Source: Pseudomonadota bacterium (GTDB taxonomy: Bacteria; Desulfobacterota; JADFVX01). From it: DNA of 5,705 nucleotides. Below, piece after piece: positions 1-5,620 of this stretch. The notes beneath the pieces were generated by a model. That model was not told where the DNA came from, ran no database searches, and worked only from the letters and a program-made list of their open reading frames with translations. The stretch lies in contig JADFVM010000193.1 in the NCBI GenBank assembly GCA_015222555.1, forward strand, positions 1 through 5,705, written 5' to 3'. How positions within the stretch are numbered: position 1 is the first letter of the stretch; every line of letters starts with the position of its first letter. The translations under genes and the position numbers were made by a program.

Positions 1-762
1 GAAAGAGAAATTTCACGGCTCGTACAAAAGCGCTTTGAAGAAAGAGGCATTGATGTCCAGACAGGTAAAGCGGTCGTTAACAGTGAGACAGGTGAAATCG
101 GTGTAAAAATCACCCTTGCGGACGGGAGTAAGCTGTCGGCTGAAAAGGTGCTCGTTGCTATTGGAAGAAGGTTAAATAACTTTGATCTTAACCTTGAGGA
201 ACTGGGCATTGAGCTTGAAAATGGTGCAATTAAGGTTAACGATAGAATGGAAACGAGCTGCCCTGACATCTATGCAGTGGGAGATGTAACAGGTGGCTGG
301 GCACTGGCCCATGTGGCGGCTCAGGAAGGAAAAGTGGCGGCAGCAAATGCCATGAAGAATGGATCTGTCATGGATTATAGCGCCGTTCCTGCGGCAATTT
401 TCATCCACCCTGAAATTGCCTCTGTAGGAAAGGGAGAAGAGGCCTTGAAAGAGGCCGGAACACCTTACATGGTTGGCAGGTTCCCCTACATTGCCAATGG
501 CAAGGCGCTTTCCATGGGTGAAGAAGACGGTTTTGTTAAGGTCATCGTATCAAGGGAGACTAAAAAAACGCTGGGGGTCCATATTTTCGGCGCTCATGCC
601 TCTGACCTCATTGCCGAGGCCACACTGGCCATGAAAGCGGGATGCACAGTTGAAGAGATGGTGGATACAATCCACGCACACCCTACCCTTTCCGAGATTC
701 TTCTGGAAAGCTGGGAAGATGCGGAGGGGATGGCAATACATAAAGCAGGAAGAAAAGGATAG
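1..762 (+). CDS. lpdA: Dihydrolipoamide dehydrogenase (E3), C-terminal 253 residues; 5' end outside window
   Basis: Flavoprotein that reoxidises dihydrolipoyl groups with NAD+ in 2-oxoacid dehydrogenase complexes and the glycine cleavage system; cytosolic. The frame is open from base 1, so the gene is cut by the left edge; E3 proteins usually have about 460-475 residues, so slightly over half is present. Counting from the first visible codon: the end of the NAD-binding domain (VAIGRR, residues 52-57), the second FAD-contact motif IYAVGD (90-95), then the dimer-interface domain ending in HAHPTLSE (225-232). In this family the second His (227) and the Glu (232) form the catalytic dyad at the disulfide of the partner subunit. 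The redox-active CxxxxC motif lies upstream, outside the window. The usual Pro after GRR is Leu here (GRRLNN), a minor variation. The stop TAG at 760-762 lies 3 bases before the lysC start, so the two are probably co-transcribed. Other pyridine-nucleotide disulfide reductases (mercuric or glutathione reductase) fit the C-terminal motif less well. Confidence 0.93.
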   Translation, partial: EREISRLVQKRFEERGIDVQTGKAVVNSETGEIGVKITLADGSKLSAEKVLVAIGRRLNNFDLNLEELGIELENGAIKVNDRMETSCPDIYAVGDVTGGWALAHVAAQEGKVAAANAMKNGSVMDYSAVPAAIFIHPEIASVGKGEEALKEAGTPYMVGRFPYIANGKALSMGEEDGFVKVIVSRETKKTLGVHIFGAHASDLIAEATLAMKAGCTVEEMVDTIHAHPTLSEILLESWEDAEGMAIHKAGRKG

Positions 763-765
763 ATT

Positions 766-2004
766 GTGGCGCTTGTAATTCAAAAATTTGGTGGGACATC
801 TGTAGGCACTGTTGAAAAGATTAAAAATGTTGCCAAAAGAGTTGTCTGTGAAAAAGAAAAGGGAAACCATGTCGTCGTTGTCCTGTCGGCCATGACCGGC
901 GAAACGAACAAGCTTGTTTCCCTGGCCAATGAAGTCTCTGAAACTCCAAATGAAAGGGAGTTTGATGTCCTTGTCTCAACGGGAGAACAGGTTACGATTG
1001 CCCTTCTTTCCATGGCCTTGCAAGAGATCGGTTGTGCAGCACGGTCCTACACCGCCTCTCAGGTAAAAATCATTACGGACAGCGCCCATACCAAAGCACG
1101 GATTAAGGAGATCGGGTCGGAAAACATAAAAAAAGACCTTGAAGAGGGTAAGGTCGTCGTTGTTGCCGGCTTCCAGGGAGTCGATGAACATGGAAATGTG
1201 ACCACCCTTGGAAGAGGAGGCTCTGACACAAGCGCCGTTGCCATTGCTGCCGCATTAAAGGCTGACGTGTGCGAGATTTTTACCGATGTTGAGGGCGTCT
1301 ATACGACTGACCCTAATATTTGTGAAAAAGCCAGGAAACTGAAAAAGATTTCCTATGATGAAATGCTTGAAATGGCAAGCCTTGGAGCCAAGGTTCTTCA
1401 AACAAGGTCAGTTGAATTTGCAAAAAAATATCATGTGCCTGTTCATGTACGGTCTACCTTCTCAGACAATGAGGGCACGCTGGTTACAAAGGAGGATCGG
1501 GAAATGGAAAGAGTGGCAGTTTCAGGGATCGCTTACAATAAGGATGAGGCAAAAATTACGATTATTCAGGTTCCCGATAAACCGGGCGTTGCGGCAAAAC
1601 TGTTCGGCCTCATATCGGAGTCAAATATAAATGTGGACATGATTATTCAGAATATCAGTGAAGACGGTTATACGGACATGACTTTCACCGTTCCCAAAGG
1701 CGACTACAAGAGGGCGCTCGAACTGGTTGAAAAGACGGGTGTTGAGCTGGCTGCGAAAGGTGTCACAGGGGATCCCAACATATCTAAAGTGTCCGTCATC
1801 GGCGTGGGAATGAGAAGCCATGCCGGCATTGCCTCGACGGTCTTTAAGACCCTTTCACAGGAAGGGATCAACATTATGATGATCAGCACATCGGAAATCA
1901 AGGTTTCCTGCGTTATTGAATCCAAATATACGGAACTGGCAGTACGAACACTTCATGACGCCTTCAACCTAGGTGAAGGCGAAATTACTGAAGAAAAAAG
2001 TTAG
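766..2004 (+). CDS. lysC: Aspartate kinase (aspartokinase), lysine/threonine-sensitive ACT type
   Basis: Phosphorylates L-aspartate with ATP, the first step to lysine, threonine, methionine and diaminopimelate; cytosolic. 412 residues, the normal size for monofunctional LysC. The amino-acid kinase domain spans about residues 2-232, with the N-terminal signature KFGGTSVG (7-14), a Gly-rich RGGSDTSA segment (150-157) and FTDVEGVYTTDPN (172-184). Two ACT domains follow: about 263-330 (QVPDKPGVAAKLF) and about 341-405 (VGMRSHAGIAS, then MISTSEIKVSCVI). These bind feedback effectors in the family. The start is GTG at 766: AAGGA at 755-759 stands 6 bases upstream and the product begins MALVIQKFGGTS, as in typical homologues. 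It sits 3 bases after lpdA, suggesting translational coupling. An internal start at 1504 probably yields a separate beta subunit (separate entry). No frameshift and no homoserine-dehydrogenase fusion. Confidence 0.97.
   Translation: MALVIQKFGGTSVGTVEKIKNVAKRVVCEKEKGNHVVVVLSAMTGETNKLVSLANEVSETPNEREFDVLVSTGEQVTIALLSMALQEIGCAARSYTASQVKIITDSAHTKARIKEIGSENIKKDLEEGKVVVVAGFQGVDEHGNVTTLGRGGSDTSAVAIAAALKADVCEIFTDVEGVYTTDPNICEKARKLKKISYDEMLEMASLGAKVLQTRSVEFAKKYHVPVHVRSTFSDNEGTLVTKEDREMERVAVSGIAYNKDEAKITIIQVPDKPGVAAKLFGLISESNINVDMIIQNISEDGYTDMTFTVPKGDYKRALELVEKTGVELAAKGVTGDPNISKVSVIGVGMRSHAGIASTVFKTLSQEGINIMMISTSEIKVSCVIESKYTELAVRTLHDAFNLGEGEITEEKS
1488..1495 (+). promoter_or_regulatory. Internal Shine-Dalgarno inside lysC
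   Basis: AAAGGAGG lies 8 bases before an in-frame ATG at 1504-1506, within codons 241-244 of lysC. It is a better ribosome binding site than the one of lysC itself. Its placement between the kinase domain and the first ACT domain matches the beta-subunit start known in Bacillus and Corynebacterium aspartokinases. Confidence 0.7.
1504..2004 (+). CDS. Aspartokinase beta subunit, in-frame internal translation product of lysC
   Basis: Predicted 166-residue protein identical to residues 247-412 of LysC, consisting only of the two regulatory ACT domains. It starts at ATG 1504 (MERVAVSG), preceded at ideal spacing by AAAGGAGG. In Bacillus subtilis LysC II and Corynebacterium glutamicum LysC, an in-frame internal start at the equivalent place makes a beta subunit of about 160-172 residues that assembles with the full-length chain as alpha2beta2 and takes part in effector binding. 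What I see is the site, frame and size; production of the protein here is inferred. Confidence 0.6.
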   Translation: MERVAVSGIAYNKDEAKITIIQVPDKPGVAAKLFGLISESNINVDMIIQNISEDGYTDMTFTVPKGDYKRALELVEKTGVELAAKGVTGDPNISKVSVIGVGMRSHAGIASTVFKTLSQEGINIMMISTSEIKVSCVIESKYTELAVRTLHDAFNLGEGEITEEKS

Positions 2005-2109
2005 CCCCCATGTCTCATCAGCTTTTTATTGCAGCCCTACAATCTGTGGCGACAAAAACCGATAAAAAATGCGGGCCAGTGAAATCAGGACAGGATCTTT
2101 CCAATCTAA

Positions 2110-2137
2110 CCCCCTTTTTCTGACAAAGATAAGGGGG
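2110..2137. terminator. C/G-rich hairpin between convergent genes, possible bidirectional terminator
   Basis: CCCCCTT (2110-2116) pairs perfectly with AAGGGGG (2131-2137) around a 14-base loop. It lies between the lysC stop and the stop of the convergent minus-strand cluster, where a shared terminator is expected. Neither side is followed by a clear T-run, so efficient intrinsic termination is doubtful. C5/G5-flanked inverted repeats of this type can also be dispersed intergenic repeats. The rest of the intergenic stretch (2005-2152) shows nothing else I can name. Confidence 0.35.
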
Positions 2138-2152
2138 GCGACCTCTTGATCA

Positions 2153-2995
2153 TCAATGGGTCATGGGCCACCCAGAACCCATTTTTTTATTACACATCTT
2201 TTTACACTGCTTTCTCTGCTCAAGGGAGAGTATCTTCTGTACCTTGCCAAGGTGTTCAAAGTGAGATATCTCCAGCTTAGTTCTTAAATTGTGAATTTCT
2301 TTAATTTTCTTCTTTATTGCTTTTACATTGATCGTCTCGTCCTGCATCAGCTTGTTCAATGATTCTTCTTCTCCGGCGATTTTGCTGGACAAACTATTGC
2401 AACTTTTACTGCACTCATCGTCAATAGCAGAAAGTTTTGCTATCTGGGACTGGGTGAGGCCAAGTTCTTTTGAATGGTTTTTATACATGGAGACATAGTT
2501 ATGGATGTAGCCGCCTCTGTGCATTCCGGCCATGGTGCCACAGAGGTGGCCCTTCCCATGACTGTGCCTTCCTTTCCCCGCTTCGGCCTCTATGACTTTT
2601 AGCGCTTCATCATAGGCCAGGACCTCTCCGCCAAAGCCTTTCGAAAATTTTTCCGCCTCCTTTCTTGTTGCAAAGGAAAGCCAGAATGGCTCACAGCAAC
2701 CACCCACTTCGGTGTCCTTCAGGTAAAAGGCCCCTTTGGCGTCAATCATCTCACGCCTCAGGTAGTCCATCGCCTTTGCGCTCTTCACATTTCCCTTTAA
2801 AACCTCCTCCATGGCGCAGTGCGGGCATCCGAAGGTCTTTTCACCCCCGTCGTTATAATATACCGTAAATTTGGGGCTCGCCTCAGTTATCTCCAGGCCA
2901 CAACCGGGACAGCCCTCTTCGGCCAATGAGGTTGAAGCAATGGCCAGTACCAGGAAAACCTGCATCACTATCATCACAATCCTTGCTCTCTTCAT
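2153..2995 (-). CDS. Exported fusion of a NosL-like copper-chaperone domain and a CpxP/Spy/ZraP-like LTxxQ domain
   Basis: 280 residues. An N-terminal signal peptide (about 1-25, cleavage near SLA/EEG) predicts a periplasmic location; the first mature cysteines are not in a lipobox. Residues about 27-137 resemble NosL, the copper chaperone for nitrous oxide reductase: CPGCGL (29-34, with Leu where NosL has Met), CPHC (57-60), YLRREMIDAKGAFYL (78-92), GGCCEPFW (98-105) and GGEVLAYDEAL (122-132). A His/Gly/Met linker follows (about 140-166, with HSHGKGH). Residues about 170-270 are charged helices with LTQSQ (180-184) and LSLEQ (256-260), matching the paired LTxxQ motifs of CpxP/Spy/ZraP/CnrX-type envelope metal-stress proteins; C195, C199, C264 and C268 could bind metal or form disulfides. 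It is the last gene of the cluster, 27 bases after the cytochrome gene, with a strong GAGGAGG ribosome site. No nosZ is visible, so a copper-handling role outside N2O reduction is likely but inferred. Confidence 0.8.
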   Translation of the reverse strand: MKRARIVMIVMQVFLVLAIASTSLAEEGCPGCGLEITEASPKFTVYYNDGGEKTFGCPHCAMEEVLKGNVKSAKAMDYLRREMIDAKGAFYLKDTEVGGCCEPFWLSFATRKEAEKFSKGFGGEVLAYDEALKVIEAEAGKGRHSHGKGHLCGTMAGMHRGGYIHNYVSMYKNHSKELGLTQSQIAKLSAIDDECSKSCNSLSSKIAGEEESLNKLMQDETINVKAIKKKIKEIHNLRTKLEISHFEHLGKVQKILSLEQRKQCKKMCNKKMGSGWPMTH

Positions 2996-3000
2996 TCTCC

Positions 3001-3007
3001 CCTCCTC
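3001..3007 (-). promoter_or_regulatory. Ribosome binding site of the NosL-LTxxQ gene
   Basis: On the minus strand GAGGAGG stands 5 bases before ATG 2995. It fixes that ATG as the start and shows the gene is translated independently of the upstream cytochrome, unlike the overlapping genes before it. Confidence 0.65.
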
Positions 3008-3021
3008 GATTTCGGTTTATA

Positions 3022-3294
3022 CTATTTATCTATAACAGATTTTTTCAAATAGTCAAATACCTGTTCAAACTCCTCATCCGTAAGCGGCTCCTGACCTTGC
3101 TGCATCATCCTCTTCTGCATGACATTGAGCACCATCCTCCACTGCTTCGCTTTAAGCAAGGCGGGGTCTGGCAGCTGATGGCACATCCCGCCGCATCGGC
3201 CCTCAAATATATATTTACCCTCATCCTCCTGTTGGGCGTTGAGAGGCAAGGCAAAGGCAAGCAGGGAAATAAATATGATCACCGCTATTCTCAT
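3022..3294 (-). CDS. Small periplasmic monoheme cytochrome c with a CX3CH heme motif
   Basis: 90 residues: a signal peptide (about 1-20, cleavage after LNA) and a mature domain of about 70 residues. The heme site reads EGRCGGMCHQLPDP, with C34, C38 and H39, so three rather than two residues separate the cysteines. The context is typical of small monoheme cytochromes: CHxLPDP, then KAKQWRMVLNVMQKRM (49-63) with Met candidates for the distal axial ligand, then LTDEEFEQVFDYLKK (71-85) as the C-terminal helix. Its ATG shares four bases (ATGA) with the stop of the thioredoxin-fold lipoprotein gene, and GGAG (3303-3306) sits 8 bases upstream. It probably passes single electrons in the periplasm; the partner is unknown. 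Covalent heme attachment at CX3CH is plausible but unproven. Confidence 0.8.
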   Translation of the reverse strand: MRIAVIIFISLLAFALPLNAQQEDEGKYIFEGRCGGMCHQLPDPALLKAKQWRMVLNVMQKRMMQQGQEPLTDEEFEQVFDYLKKSVIDK

Positions 3295-3887
3295 GGCAGC
3301 GTCTCCAGAATATCTATTAACCTCGATCCATCCTTGTAGTCCTCGTTCATGACGATGACGCCTGAGCTGTTGACGACAACGGTGGTGCCCATGGTTGCAT
3401 CAAAGCCCTTTTCTGCCACATCGTTTATATCGGCCAGGACGTTGAAGTCAGCGTAACCGTTTGACAGCTGGGCGCTGCGGACGTCCGCAACGGAACCCGA
3501 CACATAATCGACGAGAAAAAAAGTAATATTAGGGAATCTTGTAACAACGAATGAGCGCATGTTGCTCGTGTGGCTGTCGCAGACCGGGCACCACATGGTA
3601 AAGTACAGCACCACGCCGTCGGCAGAGGCGGTTTCCGTCGAAAGTGTAACGGCGTTGCCCAGCGAATCGGAGATGGTAAAGTCTTTTGCGTCCTGGCCCA
3701 CAAGAGGCCCCACTGTTCCGGGGACGGCAACAGGCCGCTTATCACCGCCATCGGGATGCAGGTCATCGAAATAGTCACCGCAGCCGGAGACGATTAATAA
3801 CGAAAAGATCATCACATATCTGACTGAGCGCAGGACCCGATAAGGGGCCATATCGATAAAATTGAGTGCTCGCCTAACGAAATACAT
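3291..3887 (-). CDS. Thioredoxin-fold (TlpA/peroxiredoxin-like) lipoprotein
   Basis: 198 residues. A basic N-terminus and hydrophobic stretch (about 24-35) lead to the lipobox VSGC with lipidated C36, followed by GDYFDD; Asp at mature position +3 leaves the final membrane uncertain. The thioredoxin-like domain spans about 60-195: GQDAKDFTISDSLGNAVTLS (64-83) is the usual entry strand of TlpA/AhpC-TSA proteins, and VVLYFTMWCPVC (92-103) holds the redox CPVC at C100-C103. The segment that normally carries the cis-proline reads MGTTVVVNSSG (166-176) with Gly in its place, so disulfide chemistry may be altered. ATG 3887 is chosen because a GGGGTGA sequence lies 3 bases upstream; ATG 3851 has no such site. 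The gene overlaps the barrel gene upstream by 14 bases and the cytochrome gene downstream by 4. Likely role: thiol/disulfide or metal-cysteine chemistry on the cluster's proteins, possibly the barrel's Cys-Cys or the cytochrome heme cysteines (inference). Confidence 0.83.
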   Translation of the reverse strand: MYFVRRALNFIDMAPYRVLRSVRYVMIFSLLIVSGCGDYFDDLHPDGGDKRPVAVPGTVGPLVGQDAKDFTISDSLGNAVTLSTETASADGVVLYFTMWCPVCDSHTSNMRSFVVTRFPNITFFLVDYVSGSVADVRSAQLSNGYADFNVLADINDVAEKGFDATMGTTVVVNSSGVIVMNEDYKDGSRLIDILETLP

Positions 3888-4854
3888 GGCTCACCCCTAT
3901 GCTAATAATGTCGGTGGTGGGAAAGTTCTCTCCCCAACCATTTTTCTTGATGGCATGGCTCAAGGTCGCTTTTATTATCCAGTCGCGCTCCATAGTCGAA
4001 TAGGCGATGGTACCGGCAACAGACCTCTTTCTCAGGCCGCTTGTGGCGTCGGTCTTCCCGTCTATTGTCCCTTCATCTTCCTGAAGGTCCGAATATGCCG
4101 CCGTGTAGGTCATTGAACTCATGTTCTCCAGAAAATGGCTGTAACCGAAGGAAAGCGTACCCAGCGCCCTGTCTCCCAGTTTTTTATGATAGGGCTCAAC
4201 ATAATTACCATATTCACGGTTTACAGATCTTTCCAGGTGAGTGCCGTAGGAAAAAAGGAGGGTGGCGCTCCAGGGGTAAATGGTTTTGTCAAAAAGCGCG
4301 ATGCCGTCGAGGCGGTAAAAGCCGCGACCTGTAACATCAAAGCTGTTTTCCACATCGTCATAGGGAGAGATGCCTGTGGGAAGCGTAAGGGAAAGACCTA
4401 AATAGGTGGCCGGCTTAAGGTCTTTAATGCTTTTCACCTTCCAGACGCATTGTATGGCGTCAAAGGCTTCATACCAGAGATTAAGTCTCATGTCGCCAAG
4501 GCCGTTTGTTTTTGAGTTAATACCTGAGTATTTGTTGTCGTTCCAGACATAGGGAGCGGAAACACTCGCCTGCCAGCGGTCTGCCAGGCGAAGCCCATAA
4601 CCGAGATTGAGTCGATACTGTTTAAGGTCCGAACCGGGGGGATCCTCGATACGGTCGCCGGCCTTATTCCAGAAGCCGTCATACTTCTCCATATCAAAGG
4701 ACAGATCCACCATTGAGCGTGAGAACTTGGGCAGAATAAGGGAAGAAGCGGATCCTCCTCCGCAGCAGGAAGCCGCCCGGGCAGTGGGGGCTAAAAAGGA
4801 GGCGGCCCCCGTAAATATGAGGACCGCCATTATTGTTTTGGAAAATTTATTCAT
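3874..4854 (-). CDS. Outer-membrane beta-barrel protein with a Cys-Cys-Gly-rich mature N-terminus
   Basis: 326 residues. The signal peptide ends at ARA (25-27); the predicted mature protein starts ASCCGGGSAS with C30 and C31. The remaining roughly 290 residues alternate polar and hydrophobic/aromatic positions with many Tyr, Trp and Gly, typical of transmembrane beta-strands: RLNLGYGLRLADRWQASVSAPY (about 81-102), GLGDMRLNLWYE (118-129), TYLGLSLTLPTGISPYDD (149-166), ALGTLSFGYSHF and a C-terminal strand ending ISIGVSHVFR. The PTGISP turn and the GLGD motif recall 'phenol-degradation transporter'-type barrels, but I cannot name a family. Substrate unknown; paired cysteines at the exposed N-terminus suggest metal or thiol chemistry. 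No clear Shine-Dalgarno precedes ATG 4854, but a TATAAT stands 11 bases before it. The 3' end overlaps the lipoprotein gene by 14 bases. Confidence 0.78.
   Translation of the reverse strand: MNKFSKTIMAVLIFTGAASFLAPTARAASCCGGGSASSLILPKFSRSMVDLSFDMEKYDGFWNKAGDRIEDPPGSDLKQYRLNLGYGLRLADRWQASVSAPYVWNDNKYSGINSKTNGLGDMRLNLWYEAFDAIQCVWKVKSIKDLKPATYLGLSLTLPTGISPYDDVENSFDVTGRGFYRLDGIALFDKTIYPWSATLLFSYGTHLERSVNREYGNYVEPYHKKLGDRALGTLSFGYSHFLENMSSMTYTAAYSDLQEDEGTIDGKTDATSGLRKRSVAGTIAYSTMERDWIIKATLSHAIKKNGWGENFPTTDIISIGVSHVFR
3891..3898 (-). promoter_or_regulatory. Ribosome binding site deciding the start of the thioredoxin-fold lipoprotein
   Basis: On the minus strand AGGGGTGA lies 3 bases before ATG 3887, inside the last codons of the barrel gene. 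It supports the 198-residue product and a 14-base overlap with the upstream gene, consistent with translational coupling. The spacing is somewhat short. Confidence 0.45.
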
Positions 4855-4865
4855 TAGAAAGAGCC

Positions 4866-4871
4866 ATTATA
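4866..4871 (-). promoter_or_regulatory. Candidate -10 element for the barrel gene
   Basis: On the minus strand a perfect TATAAT ends 11 bases before ATG 4854. No convincing -35 hexamer lies at 16-18 bases (GTTTAT at 17). If used, transcription would begin about 4-6 bases before the ATG, giving an almost leaderless mRNA, which would fit the lack of a ribosome binding site. The region is AT-rich, so a chance match is possible. Confidence 0.35.
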
Positions 4872-4907
4872 CTCAAAAAAATTATTTTATAAACCTTTTT
4901 TTGAGTA
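4870..4907. repeat. 12-bp perfect inverted repeat with A/T arms between the Met-rich and barrel genes
   Basis: TACTCAAAAAAA (4870-4881) is the exact reverse complement of TTTTTTTGAGTA (4896-4907), separated by 14 AT-rich bases. It occupies most of the 67-base gap and overlaps the candidate -10 box. It could be a regulator site or a weak hairpin that partly ends transcripts from the upstream gene. The stem is too poor in G/C for a classical terminator. Confidence 0.55.
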
Positions 4908-4921
4908 ATACCAACACTCAG

Positions 4922-5602
4922 CTACATTGACATGGCGCCTGGCGTAACGGTAATGGTCGCGTAGGCGGTGGTGCCGTCATCGGCCGGAGCGCTGCCGTTA
5001 GTGGTCTTCTGCTCACCGTTGATGGTGAGCCTCACGTAAACGGTGCCGGCCTCATCCGTCGTCAGTCCCGTCAGGCCCGTTGCCGTCCAGTGACTGCCTC
5101 CGGCGTCAGTGGCGGAAACCCAGTCTGTGCCGTTTGTAGAAACCTCTACCAACATGGTTGATACGGTAAGCTCATAAGTGGCATCACCCTCATTTAATAT
5201 CGTACTAACCGACACTGCAGGGAAGCTCATCATACTCTCCTTTGCAGCGATGAAGAGGTCCACCTTATGAGTGCCAGCCATTTCCTGTGTTGCACCATCG
5301 TTATAGATGTAGTAATCCCTGGACATCGCCATGCCGCCCATGCCAGCGATTTTATCAGCCTGCCCCTGTAATTTCGCTTTAACATCGTCACCGCTCATGT
5401 CCATCATAATAGAGGGGTAGAGGAAGGCAGCTTCACCCATCATACCGCCGATCATGACTTTCAGCTCCCAGTATCCCATCGACATACCGCTCATAGCGGA
5501 GGCCATGGCGTAGTAGACCGTGCAGGTGTATGTTCCGTCACCATTATCCACTATGCTGTCCACCGGTGTTCCATGGTTCATGGACATATGCATCATCGGC
5601 AT
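4922..5602 (-). CDS. Met-rich exported protein with a YtkA/FixH-like domain, portion downstream of an in-frame TGA
   Basis: 226 codons from ATG 5602 to TAG at 4922-4924, but the real gene very probably starts beyond the right edge. Residues about 1-56 (MPMMHMSMNHGTPV, then NGDGTYTCTVYYAM, then GYWELKVMIGG) match the second half of a YtkA-like domain, an Ig-like fold found in FixH and related envelope proteins tied to copper and cytochrome oxidase. Methionine is very frequent: 21 in the first 125 residues, many as MM or MxM, as in Cu(I)-binding proteins. Residues about 130-222 look like a second beta-sandwich, low in Met (STNGTDWVSATDAGG, TVYVRLTINGEQ). ATG 5602 has no ribosome site and would give a protein without a signal peptide; the same frame is open upstream of a single TGA at 5621-5623. 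Translation therefore requires readthrough or reinitiation, or the gene is broken. Copper binding is inferred from composition and neighbours. Confidence 0.65.
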   Translation of the reverse strand: MPMMHMSMNHGTPVDSIVDNGDGTYTCTVYYAMASAMSGMSMGYWELKVMIGGMMGEAAFLYPSIMMDMSGDDVKAKLQGQADKIAGMGGMAMSRDYYIYNDGATQEMAGTHKVDLFIAAKESMMSFPAVSVSTILNEGDATYELTVSTMLVEVSTNGTDWVSATDAGGSHWTATGLTGLTTDEAGTVYVRLTINGEQKTTNGSAPADDGTTAYATITVTPGAMSM

Positions 5603-5620
5603 AAGAGAGACCGTGAGGCC

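Noticed and set aside
550..870. 106-codon minus-strand open frame across the lpdA/lysC junction
   Set aside because: It is antisense to two well-conserved genes, and its translation has no recognisable domain or ribosome site.
2926..3339. 137-codon plus-strand open frame opposite the cytochrome and the start of the NosL-like gene
   Set aside because: It is antisense to a cytochrome with heme motif and signal peptide and to a gene with a strong ribosome site; its own product looks like a translated complement with no domain.
3425..3778. 117-codon open frame in another frame of the thioredoxin-fold gene
   Set aside because: The frame of the 198-residue lipoprotein has a lipobox and WCPVC motif; the alternative is a compositional shadow.
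3849..3851. ATG 3851 (codon 13) as the start of the lipoprotein, avoiding overlap with the barrel gene
   Set aside because: No Shine-Dalgarno precedes it, while ATG 3887 has AGGGGTGA upstream. Both give a workable signal peptide, so this is a preference, not a proof.
3862..4401. Three overlapping plus-strand open frames opposite the barrel gene
   Set aside because: The minus-strand frame has a signal peptide and a regular beta-strand pattern; the plus-strand frames have neither domains nor ribosome sites.
4870..4907. The A/T-armed inverted repeat as an intrinsic terminator for the Met-rich gene
   Set aside because: The stem has only 3 G/C pairs of 12 with a 14-base loop, too weak for a standard terminator; kept as an inverted repeat only.
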